A stretch of 64,000 bases of DNA from Daphnia pulex (Eukaryota; Arthropoda; Branchiopoda; Diplostraca; Daphniidae): NCBI RefSeq assembly GCF_021134715.1, contig NC_060028.1:8035482-8099481 (forward strand). The letters run 5' to 3'. A program made the translations under genes and the position numbers. The notes beneath the pieces were generated by a model. That model was not told where the DNA came from. It saw nothing but the letters and a program-made list of their open reading frames with translations, and did not search any database. Within the stretch, counting starts at the first letter, position 1. Every line of letters starts with the position of its first letter. Positions 48,901 through 61,242 of the stretch are shown here, in pieces.

Positions 48901-51384
48901 GAATTTTAAAATTCGCGCCCACGCGCCTCTCCTCCACACACTCTTCACCACTCGTAACACACATAGAACTCGTCGGTCAATTTTTTTGTGTATAGGTATA
49001 CAGGAGAAACCAATCAGCGTTGAGAGAGCCGGCCACTTTCGTGACGTGGTCCATTTGCTGTGATGAGATTCTCCACTTTCTCTCAATCACCAACGCCGCC
49101 CTTTTAACATTTCTCTCTTTTTTGGCTTTTTTCCATTTCGCCCCAGTTCTTTTTTTATTATTATTATCGGACTCACGAAAATCTTAAATAGTTCAACTTC
49201 TAGAGTCCTCTACACGATTTTTTCTCTTTTTCTTCTATAAAGAAACGCGTCAATAGTTTCACATATCAGATCCCGGAGGGGAGCTAGACGAGTTACGGCA
49301 GTTGTGAAATGTAAAATAAACTTTTGATATCTGATTTTTTTTTCTGTCGGTCACGCGTGACTGTTACGCTATACGGCCTCTTTCAAGTGAATTGGATCAA
49401 TCAATATTGGAACTGGCTATTCCCCCCCCCCGGCCTTTTTTACATAACTGTTGGAGGGGAAAAGAAACTCATCATCTACCACTCAAAATCTCAAATCGAA
49501 ATGAAAAGTTCTCCTGGAGAAAATAAAATAAAAAAACGAACGAAATGTAAGTCAATAACATCAGTCGAAGAGAAATCAATCACTTACTGTACATTACATA
49601 TCGATATGCATAAATAATATCCTACAAACACCATCAGGCGCGTGTGCTGTGATATGCTGCTGTGTTGTCCAAACTCTTGACGAAAAATTTCGAATAACGC
49701 GCGCGCCGGAGGGGAAGTAATAATAGCGTGACTTCCGCCGGATGTCAAACGCGGACGGCTTATATTCATATAGGAAGTTCAACCGTTTTCTTTTCCAATA
49801 TAAGATAGCTACATCCAGCAGTATAGACAAACTCTGATCAAATATTATTTGATGGATAAATGATTAAAAAAAAAAGGCCCGCCAATTTTCAAAAGTTTTG
49901 TGACAGTTGACGTCAAGTTCAAATGTTGCCACACATCAACTTTTGGCAGACGAGGGGGGGGGGAAATAATTTCAGACAAAGTTTGTGCGAACTCGGAAGA
50001 GTTTTTCCTTCATCTGCTGGAGACTTTTGTCGGCAAAGTTAGACCCTCCGGTTTTGCTGGAGAGACTCTTCAGCAGCTCTTCTCTTTTTCCTCCTGTGAG
50101 AGACAACAACTCAAACCCCTCCTTTAACCATCTTACGTAATATAATGTTTCTTTCACGCCAGAAACAACCAGTTGCCGTTAACATCAGCAAAATATAGCC
50201 CAGATATCATCATCGATTGATGTTATAACATTTAACTTAAATCGCGTACAATATAAAAATTCAGTAGACCGCGTTCATTTCAAATTTTGGCGGGCTCCAT
50301 TGAATCCCCCGGGCCATAGAATTTAATGGCTTTATATATAGTTTTGTTTATAGAAAGGAGGAGGCGTGGCTTGGAGATTATTTAATGCATGATAATCTCG
50401 TAAATCAAAATTATAGCGTCAAATCATCAACTCAATTTCAAAATGTGTATTATAGTACGAGCGCGCGCGGGGGAGAGAAGATGAAGATAATTTATGCACG
50501 TCACGAGATATTTCCAACGTCCGGGACATGCAGAGCTGTTGGGCTAAAAAGGCGGGGGTGGGCGTGATTAAGTCAACACCCATCCTATTATATCAGATGC
50601 CAGTTTAAGAAGGAAAGAAAAAGATGGGGCCGTGATTGGACTCGATTTATATATTTCACAGTGGACGCGGGAACCCGCAAGAGAGATGTATGATCCAGCA
50701 TACACGCGGGATTCTCATATCCGCTCGGGATTTTGGGGGGGACCGACGCTATAGAGCGTCTTGTACATAATAATCGATGCGACCACACCAAACATCTGCT
50801 CTGCTCATAGAAATCCCCCACACGTCGCTGTGTGTTGTGTTTCCCTTCAACCGGTTCTGATGTTGTTGGACGTAGGACAATTTGTCGAGTCTATCAATGA
50901 ACGACGCCATCGGCTTTTTTGGCTGTTGATGATTTTTCAAATAAAAATTCTGCTTAAGTTACTGTATGGAAATGAGGATGATGAAGTTTCCTCATCGACA
51001 TACTGGCAAGATGATAAAATAAAGACATGCCAAAGCCCTTTAGCGTCTAAAAACGCAAAGGGGGGGAGGCGTGAGTGGGTGACGATTTGAATATTTTAAC
51101 TCTTGCGAACGAACGGCGCAGCACGTGAAGGGCACGTTCAGAGTCTACCTCATATTTACTCTTGAAAATATTAAGTTTATAACTGGGTCTATTGTCTTTA
51201 ACATGCTGTCAATTTCACGCCGTCGGTCGACATGGAAGGATCGACGCTGCCTTGGGAATCGCTGGATCCCGATCATTATTTCGGTTTGAATCGATTGTCG
51301 TGCCATCTGGTGGGCTGCTGCTTTTGTCGTCTGCATTTGGCTGGGAAAACCATTTTTCATTTCCGTCTGCTCTCGGTTGAAAAC
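42965..51384. other. 8.4-kb non-coding block between TARP and MBOAT7
   Basis: No coding exon found. Simple sequence is common: a T run near 43783-43800, AGA/GAA repeats near 43965-43997, a GAGCAGCAG repeat near 44840-44862, CTT near 47026-47040, GCTG near 48338-48354 and a G run near 49957-49966. On the minus strand a good donor (GTTGG|GTAAGTTG, about 44385-44397) could splice to TTCAG|GAATTGC at 43068-43069, giving a TARP 5' non-coding exon. Long upstream DNA is typical of neuronal genes, but no specific enhancer can be named. Open frames here (45205-45474, 46936-47455) look like chance. Confidence 0.5.
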
Positions 51385-53259
51385 ATGTTGTGGGACGATG
51401 TCATTTATTTATTTCTTTTGCTAGCCACCATCGGTTTGGGTGAAGTACTTCGTCGTTTCGACAATGCAAATATTAAACAAAGTATTTCTACTGCCATTGG
51501 TTTCGCCATAGTCTTCATAGTTTCAGGTTTTCACACCTTGCACTGCGTGCTGACAGCTGCTGTCAATGCCTTAATTATTCGTTACGTCTCACCAAAGTAA
51601 TACGTTTTGTTTTCGAAAGTTAATGAGTATTAGATTTTCTCTTAATTTTGTGCATATCTTAGATTCTGTCATGGACTCAGCTTTGGGTTTTCGTTCACTT
51701 ACATTCTCTTTTTTCGGTTCACAACTGTTTTTGGTCTTCCTGAAGTTCCCAGTCACACCAATGCAATTCAAATGCTCCTCACACTTAGAGTAGGCTTATT
51801 TGTTCAATGATTTTATTTTTCAAAGATCTATTACGTTTAATTTGATAATTAATTTTTACCTCAATTATGCTCTTCAGATGGTTGGCCTTGCACTAGAAGT
51901 TCACGAGACAGCAAAAAACAGGAGATTATTGAAAGAATCAAATTCAGCTGATAAAAAACAAGACAGCAACACTGATGTCAAACAAGTTGAACTTGTGCTG
52001 GAGTATCAGGGAGTCAATCCCAGCTTTCTTGACGTGTTCCACTATGCTTTCTGTTATATTGGAGTCCTCACAGGTAACAACCGTCCTGCATTATTTTTTT
52101 TTTGTAACATGACTTTATAATGAATGTGGTAGGTCCGTATTACAAGTACAGAACATACTGGGACATGCTGCATGCCAATGACACTCAAATTTCTTTCTTC
52201 AATCACGCTCGCCATCGGCTACGATATGTGCCGGTCTATGTCTTCTTTTTCATCCTCTCTAGCTACTATTTCCCCCTTTCGGTAAGAAACACTTAGTTTT
52301 TTCTCCTATGCTTGTCGAATATTATTCAAACAGTTTTTTTAAATTTTTAGTATGCCACCACAGAAGAGTTTTTTGCGGAACACTCTACCTTCTACCGCAT
52401 TTGGTACATGACTCCGCTCTTTTTCAACTTCCGAATGCGTTTCTATTCTGGATTCATTCTCTCTGAAGTGGCATGCATTATGGCTGGATTGGGAGCTTAT
52501 CCGGAAGAATCGCAACCGAAACCAGGAAATGGGCCTACCGCTTTGCAGAATTTGTGAGTACTGTTATGCTCCCTCTTGATTAGATATCTTTCATTTACGG
52601 ATTTATGTTATTCAGGAGCAAAAAGGATCGATCCTTGACGACGTACAATTTTGAGACCGTTCACAATATTGATGAGTATTCGGCCGAGACGTGTGACGTA
52701 AGAGGAAGTATGAGAGCCTGGAACATGACGGTGCAATGGTGGCTCGTTGTCAACGTTCACCGGCGTTTCCCTGTCAAACCGCTGAGAACTGTTGTTACAA
52801 TGTTGATTTCCGCCTTTTGGCATGGCGTTCACTCCGGCTATTACCTGTCGATGTTGACTGTTCCTTTCATCTTAGTGGCCGAAGATGCCATCAAAAAGAA
52901 ACTTCGACCCATTGTGGTGAGTTATTTCTATCGCATTTTTTGGTTAGTAGCTTCTAATGAGTTTTCCTTTTTTTTTCTTTTCCAGAGCCCAAAGATCTTC
53001 AACTTCGGAATGGGATTCATGAAAATACAATGGTTCTCCTACATGGTATGACTGCAATATTCACTTATTGACATATCTTATTAATAATTCTTTTGATTGA
53101 TTGATTGCATATTAGGGAGTGGCATTCTCCTTGCTAGCCATGGACGTGACACTCGCTTATTGGAAGTCAATCTATTTCATTGGTCATCTACTCGTCCCGG
53201 TGTTTTACTTAGCGTGCTTAACGATACCTTCTGCCAAAGCCGTCAAATCAACCGAATAG
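51385..53259 (+). CDS. frj: MBOAT7-like lysophosphatidylinositol acyltransferase
   Basis: Multi-pass ER enzyme that adds polyunsaturated fatty acids to lysophosphatidylinositol. Eight exons: 51385-51596, 51663-51789, 51878-52073, 52133-52281, 52351-52553, 52616-52916, 52986-53045 and 53116-53259. Total 463 residues, against 472 in human MBOAT7. I chose the ATG at 51385 (MLWDDVIYLFLLLATIGLGE) because it aligns with the family start. An upstream in-frame ATG at 51232 would add 51 residues. Catalytic blocks: MRAWNMTVQWWLVVNVHRRF with the conserved Asn, and LISAFWHGVHSGYYLSMLTV with the catalytic His. GPYYKYRTYWD is also conserved. At least eight hydrophobic helices. No ER-retrieval Lys motif is evident at the end. 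Confidence 0.92.
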
Positions 53260-53671
53260 ATTGTGCAGTATTAAAGCTAAAACATTGATTGATTTTTGTT
53301 AAGTTTTTTCGATCAAATTGGCCTGCCTAAAATTGAGTGCAAGGAAACGAAACTGTTGCTTTCCCCCATGCAGTCCAATCAATGTTTAGGAAATATATAC
53401 ACGGTTACATGTATACGCTGGGAGACTTTGTTCCTAGTATCGCTCCGTTGTTTGGCACTCGGACTGGGCGCTAGTTGCGCCACCCCCGAAAGATCTTTTA
53501 TTAGCTCCTGAGCGAGGTGAACTCAACTGTCTTTAAGACTGAGGACTCAGTTGCAACTGGCACGCTCTCGTCTCCGGCCGCCGATCTTTTTTTTCCTTTC
53601 TGTTGTTGTCATCAGTTTCTGTTTATCCATTTTGTTTAATCTAATTCGTTTCAAAGGAAAACATCACAGCC
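53260..53671. other. Short intergenic region, tetraspan promoter side
   Basis: Holds the MBOAT7 3' UTR and the promoter and 5' UTR of the next plus-strand gene. No exon seen, and no TATA box at a convincing distance. Confidence 0.5.
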
Positions 53672-55752
53672 ATGCCGCACACTGACGGGGCAGGTCAGAA
53701 GCACAAGCAGCAGCCACACCACCACCACGGACAGCAAAAACATTTAGTCCCTCGAAGACGGAACACGGACATTGAGAACGCAGCGCTGTCCAAACGGCAG
53801 AAGGAATTGATGCGCGAACGTCGAATTCTCATTTTCATCACTTTTCTCTGCTTCCTGGCCTCAATTGTGGGTATTTTTTCCTCCCATCCATCAAACTATA
53901 ATTAATCCGCATTTCTCTTTTGGCAGTTGTGGATCGTATCCCTGTCAACCGATTTCTGGATTATTGTCGATTCAGTGCCTAAGAATAACACGAATTCAAC
54001 GGGCGTTTTGAAGAGTCATTTGGGTGTTTGGCGTGGTTGCATCACAAACAGACAGCAGAGATTCAACGAGTCAGCAGCAGCTACCGGTAAGTCGCAATAT
54101 AGGATCCTAGTTGAGAAATCATTTCAGACAACGGGGGACGACCCGCTCTGTGTCTCTCCCTCCTGGCAGTTCAGCTATGTCTAAGAAAACCTCTGCCAAC
54201 AAGACTCAAAGACAAACAAAAGTTTTCTTTTTTCCTACCCCCCAACCGACAGAGTGGAGGGGAAGAGGAATGAAAAGCCTGCAGTTCTGCAGACTCCTGG
54301 ATGCGTCATTCCTTCTAAGTAGCACAGTCGACATTTAGACTCTCTTGTTTGTCCAGGACATCTGCACCGTACTTTTTCTGGTTGGGTGTAACACAGTGCG
54401 ACAGGCGTCGTAATGAAAGACACAAAAAAGTATTGAAAGATGGTGACTTATTGTTGTTAACACGGGACTGACTTTGTCGACTCCTTCCGGTTTTCCTTGC
54501 ATCTCCACCACCACCCCTCCGGTCCCGGTTTCCTAGTTCTTTTTCTATTTATAAAAAAAGACAGAGTCTCTCCTGTTTTTCTTCTTTTTTCTCGACTTTT
54601 AATGTTTGCCTTTCCACACTGCCAGTTGCTGCGAGTGTTTGCACAAGAAAACACAAGTTGTCTGCTTCGTTTACATTAACTGGAACGCGTCGAGAACAAT
54701 TTTGACAGTTGGCCGATCCTAATAGTTATTCTCCTGTCAGAAATGTTGATTTCAGCGAAAGAGACTTTTGATGGATGTTTTCGTACATTTTAGTTGGTCT
54801 CCCTTTGTTTCTGTTGGACCCTTATCGACAGATTAAGCCGTTGTTCATATAAATCACGGGACGCTTCCATAATGCGCTCTAGTTGCATCCATTCCAGCGT
54901 TCCAGCGTGTCATTTCCAGGCAGGGATGGGGGGAAAACGTGTAGCGCAGTTGTATGATCGAGTCGTAGCGACTGGGCATTTTGCCAAGAACTTCTACCTA
55001 TGTTTATCTAACTCGCTATTATGAACGATGTGTTTCTTTTCACAGATGGCTGCTCGTATCACAATCTGGAACAGGACGATCATGAACTCAGGGCTAAGCC
55101 TTCCGTCGCTAGAACAATCGTCGGTATTTCTGTAACCATTTCCTAATTCGCATTCTTCACTTTTTTATTTCTGTCCTCTCGTTAAACCCAAGTTGTTCTC
55201 TATTCAGTTTATTCCGAATTTTTTCACTTTTTAAAACGTGTCTAATCCGCTGCGGAATTGTTGAATCCTTGCAGATTACCGAAGGACTATCGTAGCGCTG
55301 GCTGGACTATCGCTTTTGTGTCACATCATGTCCATCTTGTTCTCCATGTACACGTTTCGGAATCCGCGCTACACTTTCAAACGACTGGCTGGCTGCATGC
55401 ATTTGATTACAGGTTCGTGATATTTATTTAGTTTCTCTTTCTTTTTCTTCTTCTCCTGGCGTGGAACCAATTCTTTTGCGTTGTGTTGATAGCGGCCACG
55501 ACGTTTGTGCTGATTGAAGTGGTGTCCAACGGGGCGGACTTTTCGAGGGCTCATCTGCTCAGTATTTTCCCGGAAGCTTCGGTCTGGTACCACGGGTTCT
55601 CCTTCTACCTGGCCTGGTACGTTTGCTTTCAATACGGCGTAGCCGGCCTGACTTTCCTGATCTGTTCGCGCAAGCGAAAAAGTCTCAACATCATGAACGA
55701 AGATGGGACAATGTTGGCCGATGACGAATATCAAGTCATGGGGAGGATGTAG
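53672..55752 (+). CDS. Claudin/CACNG-superfamily four-TM protein
   Basis: Five exons: 53672-53866, 53927-54086, 55046-55123, 55275-55412 and 55493-55752. Total 276 residues. The N-terminus is a basic, His/Gln-rich cytosolic segment. TM1 is ILIFITFLCFLAS continuing into ILWIVSLSTDFW across the first intron. The extracellular loop has LGVWRGC, the W-x-x-W-C type signature of claudin/PMP22/CACNG proteins. TM2 is TIVALAGLSLLCHIMSILF, TM3 CMHLITAATTFVLIEVV, and TM4 follows YHGFSFYLAWYVCF. The YGFSFYLAW-like block resembles calcium-channel gamma subunits more than junctional claudins. The tail is short (RKRKSLNIMNEDG). Intron 2 is unusually long at 959 bp. The exact subfamily is uncertain. Confidence 0.8.
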
Positions 55753-57187
55753 AAGAACGTGGGGGAAACTACTACTGCTGCTTCATCCGTCGCCGAAATC
55801 ATTCTATTTAAAAAAATTGATCATTTTGCAATAACTTTGGAAAGATTTTGTTTTAAGCCCGAAATGTTTCTTATTCATATTACTATACCCTAATTTCATC
55901 TATGTGGAATGGAAAAATTGTTATTTTTAAAAACCCCGCCTGTTGTGTGCGGGATTTGCGTTTTTATTGCCTAAATATTTCGTTGGTTGCGAGTTCAATT
56001 TTGGCGAGTTGCAACATTTTTTTTTAAAATAAGAAATTGAATTTGATTCAAAGTTGAAAACGGTGTGACTTATCGGGTGTTTCTTGGCGAGTTATAAATA
56101 TTTATGATCAGGCGGTTGTGCCTGTCACCAAGTAATCTCGGGGATTCACTCCAGTGCCGCCTAATTTAATTGCTCTGCCATTATCGTGTCCGCTGATGTA
56201 TCACAGCTCGCCGCTGCTAGCCAATAAAATTCTATATAAAGACATCCTCGTGACGTCACACTTTTTTTTGGAATTTCTCGACTGAGTCATTAAAAAAATT
56301 GATTCTTTTTAAAAAAAGAAAATCATTTTTTCTTTTTTTCCAACTCGGTGCCCAATAACTGCTGCATCATCAGTGTGAAACGTAGTGGTCTCGTTACTAA
56401 CACACTCGGCATTCCAAAGGGTTCAGTCTTGGTATTTTCTCAGATCCGACAGCTTTTCACTTCTTCGCGTTAATAAAAGCCCCAAAAAATCCTAAAGTAC
56501 ACAGTTAAAATCGCGCCGTTGATGGCTAAATGTTTCAGTCGGGCCATCGTTATTTTGGTATACAAGCAATATTGTTGGCCGCAAAAGTTGATTAACATTC
56601 ACAGCCACATTAATTTGTAATTGAATTAAACCGTTGCCAGAACACGTCTCTTTTCGTTAAAATTGTTCTCGTTTCTGTTGGAAGCCGTGTCTCCGGTTTC
56701 TGTCAATACAGGACGACTAACAAAGTCAATAATTGAAAAAAAAAAAAGTGACAAGTAAATTAAATAAAAAGAATGAAAAACTCGTTCTAATGCAGTTGCG
56801 GTCTAGTAGACGGATAATATCTTAACATCCAGCGATCATGACTTGCTTTTTCAGGAAATTTTTTTAGAACAATTTTGTCTGCCGGCTGAGATTGTGTGGA
56901 TTGTCGCCCTAGAGCATAACCCCAAAACCTGTTTTTGGGGCCAGATTCAATGGGTCACTGAAACATGGCGCAGCAACCCAAATGTTTTTCGAAAGGCTCA
57001 GTGCCTAGCTAGAGTTGTCAGTAATTCAACGTGGATTAGGAGAAAGCTCCGTGTGTGTCGTGCGAGATACTTTTGTTACTTAACGGGATATATTGTTATC
57101 TGAAGGCATCCGGTCTTTGGTCGAAAAATTCACGGTGCCAGCAGAATAAAAATAGTACTACTGCACACAGTGGATAACCAAATAGTA
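55753..57187. other. Intergenic, tetraspan 3' flank and P450 promoter
   Basis: About 1.4 kb, AT-rich, with homopolymer runs near 56257, 56290 and 56740. An open frame at 56843-57103 has no homology or splice support. Nothing else recognised. Confidence 0.5.
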
Positions 57188-59241
57188 ATGCTGTCGGTAA
57201 TTAGTTACCTCGTTGTATCCGCGGCAGTAGGATGGATAGTTTACTGGTACACTTTGATCCGCACTCCTGCCAACTATCCGCCAGGTTTGTTTTTTTGTGA
57301 TTATGCCACAATGTTAACCTTTCATTTGAATTAATGTGTTCTTTGTTAATGCGTATAGGTCCACCTGGAACATTAAGTTTCTTTTCTCTTTACAAAGATA
57401 AGGAGCCTTCCTTAGCTAAAGCAATAATAAAAATGGCTGGAGAATATGGTTCTGTGATCGGTCTCGTCCTCTGGCATAGAAAGTTTGTTTGCATCTCTGG
57501 CCACCAAGCAGTTGCTGATGCATTAAGCAATCCAGCGCTATCGGGAAGACCACTCTCTTTTGATTTCCTCCTTCGAACCAAAGGATTGAGTCGCGGTGAT
57601 TTTTCGCATTCAATTTTGCGTTCATTTCCTTATCTTTAATTGCGTTTTCTGTTACTTTACAGGAGTGTTGATGACGGAAGGCGAACTGTGGAAGGAGCAG
57701 AGACGCTTTACTATCAAACACTTGAAAGATGTTGGCGTTGGGAAATCCTCTCTTGAAGGCATCATTTTGGATGAAATCCGAGATCTTGTAACTGATATCA
57801 ATGTAATTTGATTACTTTCCCAGTTATCGTTCCAGCCGTCTGAGCCATTATTCCGTTTTTGGGTGTGTTCCCAGGGTGTTGTGGAGTGTTCGAAAGATGG
57901 GAACATCATGTTGGACGATGTTTTTACCACTTCAGTTATCAACATCTTGTGGGTTATGGTCTCCGGTACAAGGTTCAAGAGGGGCGATCCACAGATGGAT
58001 CGACTTACGTCATGCATGAACGGTTTCATGCGTTACAGTAACGGCGGTCCGAATTTGTTGACTGTCGTGCCGTTTATCCGCTACATTGCGCCTGAATTAA
58101 GCGGATACAATAGGCTCATGCAGTACATTGGGCCCATTCGATCCTACATAGAAGTGAGTGCTGACAGGATACATGCCTAATAAGACATAAAGAAATTACT
58201 ATTTTAATTGATTTAAAATTTTCATTTTAGGAATTAGTGGCGGAACACCGTAAAACACTCCAAATCAATTCACCCCGCGATTTCATTGACCTCTATTTGG
58301 AAACTCTGATTGAAAAAGAATCATCAAATAACTCATCTTTCCATAGTTTCCATGGTAGGAAATCAGAATTTTTTTAAATCAAAAGATTTAAATTAATTCA
58401 AATTATTTTCTCGTAGAGGAAGAGCTGCTGGGTATCATTTTCGATATCTTTGTAGCCGGTTCAGAGACGACAAGTCACACCCTCGGCTTCGCTTTAGTAT
58501 TCATGATAATGCACCCACATATTCAAAACAAAGTGCAAGAAGAGATTGATGAAGTACTTCATGGTGGAACTCCTTCTTTGACAGACAGGGGAAGGTATTT
58601 TTGTCGACACAATTTTTCCCCAGTCAATCCGTACAAATATTCGTGAAACGTAGGTTACCATTTACAGAGGCTACACTTCAAGAAATCCAAAGGCTAGGCG
58701 TTGTAGCGCCTCTCACAGTCCCTCATGTCGCATTACAAAACACCAAATGTCAAGGATATCACATTCCTAAGGTCTCAGTTCAGTTGATAAAAATTCCAAA
58801 GGTCCAGCAACATCAGTTTAATAAATATGCTATTTTAGGGAACTTTGACGTTCATCAATCTCTGGTCGACTAATATCGACCCACAAGTTTGGCCAGAACC
58901 GAATACGTTCTTACCAGAGAGGCATTTAAATGACGCTGGCAAATTTGTCAAATCAGACAAATTATTAACCTTCGGCCTTGGTGGGTTGTCGAATTTCTAA
59001 GTTCGTATTTAAATCTCTTACATCTATTTGTTTGACTATTTCAGGAAAAAGGAGCTGCATAGGTGAAACTTTGGCCAGGAGTACACTATTCCTCTTCTTC
59101 GTTTCTATGATGCAACATTTCCGCTTCGAATTACCATGGAACGATGTAGATTTAGAGTTGCAACCTTCAATTGAACCCATTCCTGGCTTAACTTTGGCTC
59201 CACGTCCTTGCCTTGCCCGCGTAGTCAAAAGAGCTCTTTAA
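57188..59241 (+). CDS. Cytochrome P450, CYP2-clan type
   Basis: Microsomal haem monooxygenase. Nine exons: 57188-57284, 57359-57595, 57663-57802, 57875-58153, 58231-58354, 58417-58594, 58654-58771, 58839-58980 and 59045-59241. Total 503 residues, a full-length P450. The N-terminal anchor MLSVISYLVVSAAVGWIVYW is followed by the hinge YPPGPPG. Helix C: WKEQRRFTIKHL. Helix I: VAGSETTSHTLGF with the oxygen-activating Thr. ExxR: EIQR. PERF-type: LPERHL. Haem loop: FGLGKRSCIG with the axial Cys. All hallmarks are intact, so it should be active. The PPGPPG hinge and helix patterns place it in the CYP2 clan, which includes hormone-synthesis and detoxification enzymes. The substrate cannot be inferred. 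Confidence 0.93.
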
Positions 59242-59467
59242 ATAGCATAACATTAATTCTTGAACAACTAAATTGTGGTTTGCGTAAAAACTCTCAATGG
59301 CAAGTCTATTCCAAAATCTTTGTTTTATTCATTTATACACAATTGTTTTTATAATATCAACAGCATAGATTTCCAAGCAGGTATTAACTCTTAATTGACT
59401 TCCAAACAAAGATAATAATCATTTGTAATATTTTAAAATGAATATTTTTATGGACGGATATCAGGTA

Positions 59468-60432
59468 TCAGGGAAACACTTCCGTGGGGTTCTCCATCCG
59501 CAAGTAAGAGAATCCTATTTGTCCAGTCGTTAATGGAGATTCTCTTCCTTCGGTCGCTTCGCTGATTGTTGTGATCGGCCCGTCATCAAACACCTCTTCT
59601 AGATTGAGTGTATTCTAAACAGACGTGGAGAAACACATCAGTTATCATTAGTGGCCGCGCTATTCTCTAAGTACTTTATTTTGATAATTGTGGCGATCGT
59701 ACTGCTCGTTCTTCGAGGACTTCATTTGACCAAATGGCACCAATTAACAGCTTTGCGTGTACGATGTTGTAGGCAATTCCGATGACGGTGATTAAACAGA
59801 GGACGGCCGAACAAATTGCGTCACTAACACCTGGAACATTCATTCAAATTTCAATTACATAGGATCAAAGCATTCGGATATTAGTAACCACATTACAGGT
59901 CGGTCTCTCGCACGATTTGCAGCAAAGTACGAGAAGTGCGCCCACTGAGATAAGTCCCAAGATACCGAGTACGCAATAGCAAACGGCAAGGACAGCTGAC
60001 GCCTTTAATCTAAATAATAAAATCACGTTACCGTTCAGAAAAACAGATGGCAGTATAGTTAATATTTTGTTATTTACAATTTGATACTTCTGTTCTTTTT
60101 AGCAGCTTTTGCAATGAATGCAGAGATCTGACAAATGCAGATGGATGGAAATAGTCCAAGACATAAAAACAATATGTAGTCTCGGCTGGGATCCATAAAA
60201 CTTGCCAATATCTTCAATGACAACAACAATTTCATTTTTTAAAATTATCATTTTCCTCTTAAACTGAGTTTTGTGTGTTACTTGCCGGAATCAGAAGAAC
60301 GAGCGATGGGAGAGTAATCGCACTGTTGACGGTGTACATGGATTTTAGTATTCTTCTGACTCGATTATCATTGAAGTAAACATCGGTAACTTCTCCATTA
60401 TTGGTTACATCTTCTTCAGTGAACCGTATCAT
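59468..60432 (-). CDS. Unassigned four-TM membrane protein with a GC-AG intron
   Basis: Five exons, 60286-60432, 60078-60211, 59897-60009, 59703-59830 and 59468-59614, give 222 residues with every phase consistent. The start is MIRFTEEDVTNNGEVTDVYF, hydrophilic and probably cytosolic. Four hydrophobic helices follow: SAITLPSLVLLIPILASFM, DYILFLCLGLFPSICICQIS, SAVLAVCYCVLGILGLISVG and AICSAVLCLITVIGIAYNIV. The tail is acidic and ends ENPTEVFP. Lengths and topology suggest a small tetraspan, but I see no CCG motif of tetraspanins and no claudin W-C motif, so the family is unknown. Intron 1 uses donor CCG|GCAAGT, a GC-AG site. The only GT alternative two codons on leads to a less hydrophobic frame that stops early. 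Confidence 0.72.
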
Positions 60433-61242
60433 TTTTACGCTATAAGTAAATTACACGGTGTGCAGTGAATTTTGAAACTGGGTGATACAACAACCAAAAG
60501 AAACACACTGGAAGGTTCCACTGAATGGTGCCGACAAACGACGACGACGAATGTTCGTTTTTAATGTTTGTGTTCGTCATATTCGTGCGTATACTGTGTG
60601 CAGATAGTAACTTTTTTGAGCGTTTCTCATATAGAACGATAGGAAAGATAGATAAGAAAATAGTGCGATTGGTCAGGTCAATAGGTTTGATGCGCGATCG
60701 TTTCTATCAAACCAGCTTTCACTTCAACGTCTACTTTCTAAATGTGATACTTAAAAAAAAAAACAATTCTTATCTCAGGCCGGTCAATAAACGTTTGGTT
60801 TGGAGATGTTGTTAATGCAGAATTTGTGGTGAATATGTTCAAGCCGTAATTAAGCCATTGGATATCAATTGAAATTGGTTTCGTTAAACAAATTATGGAT
60901 ACATATTTATTTTTAAAACAAATCACGAAACACGGGAATGCGAATCACGTTATCGGATTGCGCACCATTTTGGCAACGCGGGACTTTCCACATGCTTTTA
61001 CCGTAGTCTGCTTGTCCAGTGGATTTTCATTGCTGACGTAAGAAACGCTGCTGTCCCGGCATCACCTTATTTTTTGGATAATCCCTCACATTTATTCTTT
61101 CTTCTTAATACGTTAGGTAATTTAGGAATAGAAAAAAAATTCTAGCTTAGAGAACATAATCTTTAACGTGGAGGAAAGCTGTAATTTCGCTATCTAAAAT
61201 GTCGGTATTGTTCACCATCCACCTAGGCTGCCATCGTGAAAA
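60433..61242. other. Divergent promoter region, four-TM gene to eIF2-alpha
   Basis: Between divergent genes. It should hold both promoters and 5' UTRs. A frame open at 60525-60815 has no homology or splice support. No repeats of note. Confidence 0.5.

Noticed and set aside
51232-51384. Upstream ATG extending MBOAT7 by 51 residues
   Set aside because: The extension is not hydrophobic in the family pattern, and the family start aligns with the ATG at 51385. It may be 5' UTR, though it cannot be fully excluded.
60525-60815. 96-codon open frame upstream of eIF2-alpha
   Set aside because: No homology, AT-rich, lies in the divergent promoter interval.
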